Assembly (NCBI GenBank): GCA_015063725.1
Contig: SVTP01000005.1
Location: 1-64,000, forward strand
Length of the DNA stretch: 64,000 nt
DNA from: Oscillospiraceae bacterium
GTDB taxonomy: Bacteria; Bacillota; Clostridia; Oscillospirales; CAG-272
Direction of reading: 5' to 3'
A program made the position numbers and the translations under genes. Below are positions 60,541-64,000 of the stretch, in pieces (the stretch's first letter is position 1; each line of letters starts with the position of its first letter). Under the pieces are notes generated by a model. The model ran no database searches. It had not been told where the DNA came from and saw only the letters and a list, made by a program, of their open reading frames with translations.

Positions 60541-61725
60541 TCAATGGTGGAACAAGCGCATGCCGGTGAACGCCATGGTGATGCCGTATTTGTTGCAGCA
60601 ATCGATTACAACATCATCACGAATAGAGCCGCCGGGCTCTGCAATGTACTTAACACCGCTTCTCTTGGCTCTCTCGATGTTGTCATCAAACGGGAAAAAC
60701 GCATCCGAGCCGAGCGCTACACCGTCGATGGTAGCAAGGTAAGCAAGCTGCTCCTCGCGAGTGAAAGGTGCGGGTTGTTCGGTAAAATATTTTTGCCAGT
60801 TGCCGTCGGCACATACATCCTCTTCGTTTTGGTTGATGTAACCGTCAATGACATTGTCTCTGTCGGGGCGACCAAGTGTCGATTTGAAAGGCAGAGCGAG
60901 CACCTTTTCGTGCTGACGCAAGAACCAAGTATCTGCCTTGCCGCCTGCAAGACGGGTGCAGTGAATACGCGATTGCTGACCTGCACCTACGCCGATGGCC
61001 TGTCCGTCGACTGCGTAGCAGACCGAGTTGGACTGTGTATATTTGAGGGTAATGAGCGCGATAATGAGGTCACGCACAGCACTTTCGGGCAGATCCTTAT
61101 TTTTGGTCACAATATTGGAAAGCAACTCGCGATTGATGGCAAAGTTGTTTCTGCCCTGCTCAAAGGTGATGCCAAACACTTGCTTGGTCTCCTGAACGGC
61201 AGGAACGTAGTTGGGATCAATTTGAACGATGTTATAGTTGCCCTTTCTCTTGCTCTTGAGGATTTCAAGTGCTTCGGGCTCGTAGCCGGGGGCGATAACG
61301 CCATCGGAGACCTCGCGCTTGATGAGGAGCGCAGTGGTGACGTCGCAAACGTCGGAGAGAGCCACCCAGTCACCAAAAGAACACATACGGTCGGTGCCGC
61401 GCGCTCTTGCATAGGCGCAAGCCAAGGGAGAGGCATCAAGCCCTTCGATGTCATCTACAAAGCAAGCCTTCTTGAGCTTTTCGGACAGCGGAATACCAAC
61501 CGCCGCAGATGTGGGGCTGACGTGCTTGAAGGATGTGACCGCAGGAAGACCAAGCGCGGCTTTGAGCTCCTTGACAAGCTGCCAAGAGTTGAAAGCATCG
61601 AGGAAGTTGATATATCCCGGTCTGCCGCACAAAATTTCGATGGGCAGTTCACTGCCATCCTGCATATAGATCTTTGCCGGCTTTTGGTTGGGGTTACAGC
61701 CGTATTTGAGTTCAAATTCTTTCAT
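60541..61725 (-). CDS. purH: Stand-alone AICAR formyltransferase
   Basis: A 394-residue phosphoribosylaminoimidazolecarboxamide formyltransferase, the C-terminal half of PurH on its own. The catalytic Lys-His lies in SFKHVSPTSAAVG, with RQSNSV-like and KYTQSNSVCYAVDGQAIG segments. The N-terminal IMP cyclohydrolase (MGS-like) domain of normal PurH is absent; that step is supplied by PurO encoded at 62431-63147. AAGGAG precedes the ATG at 61725. It uses 10-formyl-THF to form FAICAR. Confidence 0.93.
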   Translation of the reverse strand: MKEFELKYGCNPNQKPAKIYMQDGSELPIEILCGRPGYINFLDAFNSWQLVKELKAALGLPAVTSFKHVSPTSAAVGIPLSEKLKKACFVDDIEGLDASPLACAYARARGTDRMCSFGDWVALSDVCDVTTALLIKREVSDGVIAPGYEPEALEILKSKRKGNYNIVQIDPNYVPAVQETKQVFGITFEQGRNNFAINRELLSNIVTKNKDLPESAVRDLIIALITLKYTQSNSVCYAVDGQAIGVGAGQQSRIHCTRLAGGKADTWFLRQHEKVLALPFKSTLGRPDRDNVIDGYINQNEEDVCADGNWQKYFTEQPAPFTREEQLAYLATIDGVALGSDAFFPFDDNIERAKRSGVKYIAEPGGSIRDDVVIDCCNKYGITMAFTGMRLFHH

Positions 61726-61784
61726 CGTTTTATCGCTCCTTATGAAATAATGCGTATTTTTCGGATTGATGTATAAGCCAAAGA

Positions 61785-61939
61785 ACAATCCCTCAGGCGC
61801 CGATGGCGCCAGCTCCCTTTACACAAGGGAGCCTAAAAGTAGTTTGCCTTGTACACGACTACTTTTTTGATGGTAATTGATTCTTTGAAGCCTCCCTTGT
61901 GTAAAGGGAGGTGCCGAGCTTGCGAGGCGGAGGGATTGT
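61785..61939. repeat. Inverted-pair element, copy 2
   Basis: Unit 61785-61834 is the inverse of unit 61889-61939 (which begins GCCTCCCTTGTGTAAAGGGAG and ends GGAGGGATTGT), separated by ~54 bases. The same ~50-base unit makes the pair at 30237-30374, but there the CCTCCC ends face outward while here the GGGATTGT ends do. It lies inside the purine operon, between orf160 and the AICAR formyltransferase. Confidence 0.8.
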
Positions 61940-61951
61940 TTGCGTCGCAAA

Positions 61952-62434
61952 TCAAACAAGTTTTCTCCAAACCTCACAAACGGTGCAATAGGCGTGTGGT
62001 TCGTCGGATTCTTCTTCTACCAACGCAAGTTGGGTAAGAACGGCGTCCTTATAGGTAGGAAGCAAACCAAACTCGGTAAGTTTTTCATAGGGGATGGAAT
62101 CAAATCCACCGCCATAGTCAGTAATGGCACTAATCAAGGTTTCCTCTTCCACAAGATCATATCCGCAGAAGGTAAAACCGCGTGCCTCCATATACCCGAC
62201 AGGTTCAAGATCGGGGCGCAAAATCACCGCAATAATCTGCTGTGTATCGGGAGACAATGGCGAATCTTGTGACTCGATTTCGTGCATTTCGTAGAGGCAA
62301 CAATCAAAGGAGACGATTTCCTTGGCATCCATTTGTCTGCCCAAAAATTCCTTAAATTTATGATCGGGGAAGAATCGATCGGCAGCAAAATACCGAACGT
62401 CAGCCTCGAGTGAGGAAATCAATTCAATACTCAT
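61952..62434 (-). CDS. Hypothetical protein in the purine operon, 160 aa
   Basis: A 160-residue acidic soluble protein with no membrane segment; the C-terminus carries a CTVCEVW segment and another cysteine pair (FDCCLYEMHE) lies near residue 45. I do not recognise the family. Its start overlaps the purO stop by four bases (ATGA), so it is translationally coupled to the IMP cyclohydrolase, and it is followed by the inverted-pair element. A role connected with purine synthesis is inferred from position only. Confidence 0.7.
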   Translation of the reverse strand: MSIELISSLEADVRYFAADRFFPDHKFKEFLGRQMDAKEIVSFDCCLYEMHEIESQDSPLSPDTQQIIAVILRPDLEPVGYMEARGFTFCGYDLVEEETLISAITDYGGGFDSIPYEKLTEFGLLPTYKDAVLTQLALVEEESDEPHAYCTVCEVWRKLV

Positions 62435-63147
62435 ACATTCTTATTCACAATTCTCGTTTCGCTCTCGCCGCTGGCGATGTCGATGTAGCGGACGAAGAGA
62501 GAAACTTTGTTATCTTGGTTCAGGTTTGTCCAAATCAGGTCGGTCAGGGTGTCGATATCCACGTCGGGGAGCTCCAAGGTCTTGGGCTCTCCCTCAAAGG
62601 ACGGCAGAGGGTTTCCGTCACCGTTGTAGGTGTGGATGAATTTTGCTCTGCCACAGATGGGATTGGAGTAGGCGTATGTAAATCTTTCGCAGGAGCTATC
62701 ATCTCCCTCGGCGCTCTTGAGAATAGACATCGCATAGTTCATTCCGTCCTTTTCAAGGCGGATAATGCCCGAGATGCGAGGGGTAAAGTTGGGCTTGTCA
62801 TCCTCAAACTCGCGGGTGCGGAGCGCCTGCTCAAAGGTCATTTGCTTATCCATCAAATCGTAAATGGTATCGGTCTGGTCGCCATTGGTAACGATGGTCT
62901 TGTTGCCAAGCACGCGCACGGGATAGTAGATAATGAGGTGCGGATCGGTCATTTTGGATTCGTCAAACGCCTTGGTGCGCATCGCATCTCCCTCGGCAAC
63001 AAACACGCGGTTGCGGCTGTTTTCGCTTCTGCCCATAATAAAGTAGGCGGTGATCGCTTTTTTGCCGTCGGCACTCTTGCCGATGATAATGCCTCTGCCG
63101 TGGTAGGCAAGAGAGTTCAGCTCCTCTTTGATGGTTGCAATTTTCAT
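62431..63147 (-). CDS. purO: IMP cyclohydrolase, PurO type
   Basis: A 238-residue PurO-family IMP cyclohydrolase (first known in archaea), which closes FAICAR to IMP, the last step of purine synthesis. The family's N-terminal signature is clear: LAYHGRGIIIGKSADGK followed by FIMGRSENSRNRVF. AAAGGAGAA precedes ATG. It lies four bases after purN. The pairing with a stand-alone AICAR formyltransferase in the same operon explains why no full PurH is present. Confidence 0.93.
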   Translation of the reverse strand: MKIATIKEELNSLAYHGRGIIIGKSADGKKAITAYFIMGRSENSRNRVFVAEGDAMRTKAFDESKMTDPHLIIYYPVRVLGNKTIVTNGDQTDTIYDLMDKQMTFEQALRTREFEDDKPNFTPRISGIIRLEKDGMNYAMSILKSAEGDDSSCERFTYAYSNPICGRAKFIHTYNGDGNPLPSFEGEPKTLELPDVDIDTLTDLIWTNLNQDNKVSLFVRYIDIASGESETRIVNKNV

Positions 63148-63151
63148 ACCG

Positions 63152-63793
63152 TTATTCTCCTTTCAGATAGACGCGGTTCTCCTTGACTGTAATGCGATCC
63201 TCACAAAACAGCCTGACAGCGGTGGGAAGGATCTTCCATTCCGCTTCTTCCATAATTCTCTTTTGCAATGCCTCGGGGGTGTCGTCGTCCTTGACCTCTA
63301 CCGCCTTCTGGAGTACGATCGGTCCTGCATCACACTCGGGTGTGACGATGTGCACAGTCGCGCCCGAAACCTTAACGCCCTTCTCCAGTGCCGCCTCGTG
63401 GACGTGCAAGCCATAAAAGCCCTTGCCGCAAAAGGACGGAATGAGTGCGGGGTGTACGTTTAAAATACGATTTGGGAACGCATTGTAAACTTGCTCGTCG
63501 ATGATGGTCAAAAAGCCTGCCAAGACAACAAGATCGACCTCTGCCGCGACGAGCGCATCGGTGAGCGCTTTTGAATACGCGGCAATGCTTTCATACTCTT
63601 TTCTTGCGAGTACCTGCGACGCGATTTCATGTTTTTTTGCGCGCTCCAAAGCGTAAATGTCAGGCTTGGACGCAATAACAAGCGTGATGCGTCCGCATCC
63701 GAGCTCACCGCGTGCCTGGGCATCAATGAGTGCTTGCAAATTCGTGCCGCCGCCAGAGACGAGTACGGCTATTTTTTTGATTTGTTCTTTCAT
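63152..63793 (-). CDS. purN: Phosphoribosylglycinamide formyltransferase
   Basis: A 213-residue GAR transformylase using 10-formyl-THF. It begins with IAVLVSGGGTNLQALID and carries the catalytic signature NVHPALIPSFCGKGFYGLHV with GATVHIVTPECDAGPIV. I start it at the ATG at 63793, which overlaps the purM stop by one base (TGATG). It is four bases upstream of purO. Confidence 0.96.
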   Translation of the reverse strand: MKEQIKKIAVLVSGGGTNLQALIDAQARGELGCGRITLVIASKPDIYALERAKKHEIASQVLARKEYESIAAYSKALTDALVAAEVDLVVLAGFLTIIDEQVYNAFPNRILNVHPALIPSFCGKGFYGLHVHEAALEKGVKVSGATVHIVTPECDAGPIVLQKAVEVKDDDTPEALQKRIMEEAEWKILPTAVRLFCEDRITVKENRVYLKGE

Positions 63794-64000
63794 CACAGCA
63801 ATACCACCCCATCGTCGCCTTTGACAATTTCGCCAATGACGTAGGCGTCCTCGCCATGGGATTTGAGGATTTCAAGCGCCATCTCTACCTCACCCGCAGG
63901 AACCACCACGCTCATGCCAACGCCCATGTTGTAGGTGTTGTACATATCGCGCTCGGGAATGTTGCCCGTCTTGGCGATCAGGTCAAAAATGGGCAGAACC
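63793..64000 (-). CDS. purM: Phosphoribosylformylglycinamidine cyclo-ligase (C-terminal part)
   Basis: The last ~68 codons of PurM, cut by the right edge of the window. The visible part contains LPIFDLIAKTGNIPERDMY followed by NTYNMGVGMSVVVPAG, the C-terminal signature of AIR synthetase. Its stop shares one base with the purN start. The upstream part of the operon, and its promoter, lie outside the window. Confidence 0.93.
   Translation of the reverse strand, partial: VLPIFDLIAKTGNIPERDMYNTYNMGVGMSVVVPAGEVEMALEILKSHGEDAYVIGEIVKGDDGVVLL

Noticed and set aside
60541..61725. Possibility of a truncated or frameshifted PurH
   Set aside because: The gene has a proper start and ribosome binding site and the missing IMP cyclohydrolase step is supplied by purO in the same operon, so it is a genuine stand-alone enzyme.
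1..64000. tRNA or rRNA genes
   Set aside because: No cloverleaf-like GTTCRANNC arm with a matching acceptor stem, and no rRNA-like stretch, was noticed on reading the intergenic regions.

Overview
The window looks like chromosomal DNA of an anaerobic, probably gut-associated member of the Clostridia (Firmicutes). The evidence is: AGGAGG-type ribosome binding sites; many near-consensus TTGACA-17-TATAAT promoters; pyruvate formate-lyase with its activase; an XRE, AraC and LytTR/GHKL regulator set; a holB-ricT-trmN6 neighbourhood; a trmK-nif3 pair; a YmfF/YmfH-type M16 peptidase pair; and a purine operon that uses a stand-alone AICAR formyltransferase plus a PurO-type IMP cyclohydrolase instead of bifunctional PurH. 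I cannot name a genus. No rRNA, tRNA, CRISPR array, IS transposase or phage gene was seen.

Layout. 0-4.4 kb is a regulatory island: two near-identical small XRE regulators flank an AraC regulator, followed by a divergent LytTR response regulator and GHKL sensor kinase pair with a striking operator array between the divergent genes. 4.5-21.6 kb is carbohydrate acquisition: a GH31 alpha-glycosidase under its own promoter, then one long leftward operon holding a 1315-residue solute-binding protein with a carbohydrate-binding-like insert, a permease pair, an NHL/TPR/Yip1 membrane protein, a 1359-residue DUF5696-type secreted protein, and a second permease pair with enlarged loops. No ATPase is encoded, so a shared MsmX-like ATPase elsewhere is expected. 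This two-module transporter is the best candidate in the window for an undescribed system.

22-28.7 kb holds a two-gene SufC/SufB-like minimal Fe-S assembly system, birA, an RluA-type pseudouridine synthase, and pflB-pflA. 29-34.7 kb is a more accessory stretch: small membrane and zinc-ribbon proteins, a GNAT acetyltransferase, an APH(3')-like kinase coupled to a deacetylase-like protein, and an A+T-rich orphan gene, separated by dispersed palindromic repeats. 34.7-38.6 kb is a leftward RNA-modification operon (trmK, nif3, a catalytically degenerate phosphoesterase, rlmD) plus a DUF1858 protein. 38.7-45.8 kb runs rightward: holB, ricT, a 2[4Fe-4S] ferredoxin, trmN6, a 58-residue membrane peptide, a TtcA-like thiolase and a YgiQ radical SAM protein. 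A lipoprotein follows.

47.5-53.5 kb is a leftward operon driven by a promoter overlapped by two copies of an inverted-repeat operator: sugar-phosphate isomerase-like protein, small lipoprotein, two M16 peptidases, lgt, folD and a small membrane protein. 53.9-64 kb is the leftward purine operon purM(partial)-purN-purO-orf160-AICAR formyltransferase-purD-purL-fhs. The Fhs formate-THF ligase at its end and FolD nearby supply 10-formyl-THF to PurN and the AICAR transformylase, while PflB can supply formate. Intergenic spacers repeatedly contain several families of dispersed multi-hairpin repeats, including two inverted-pair elements, one of them inside the purine operon.
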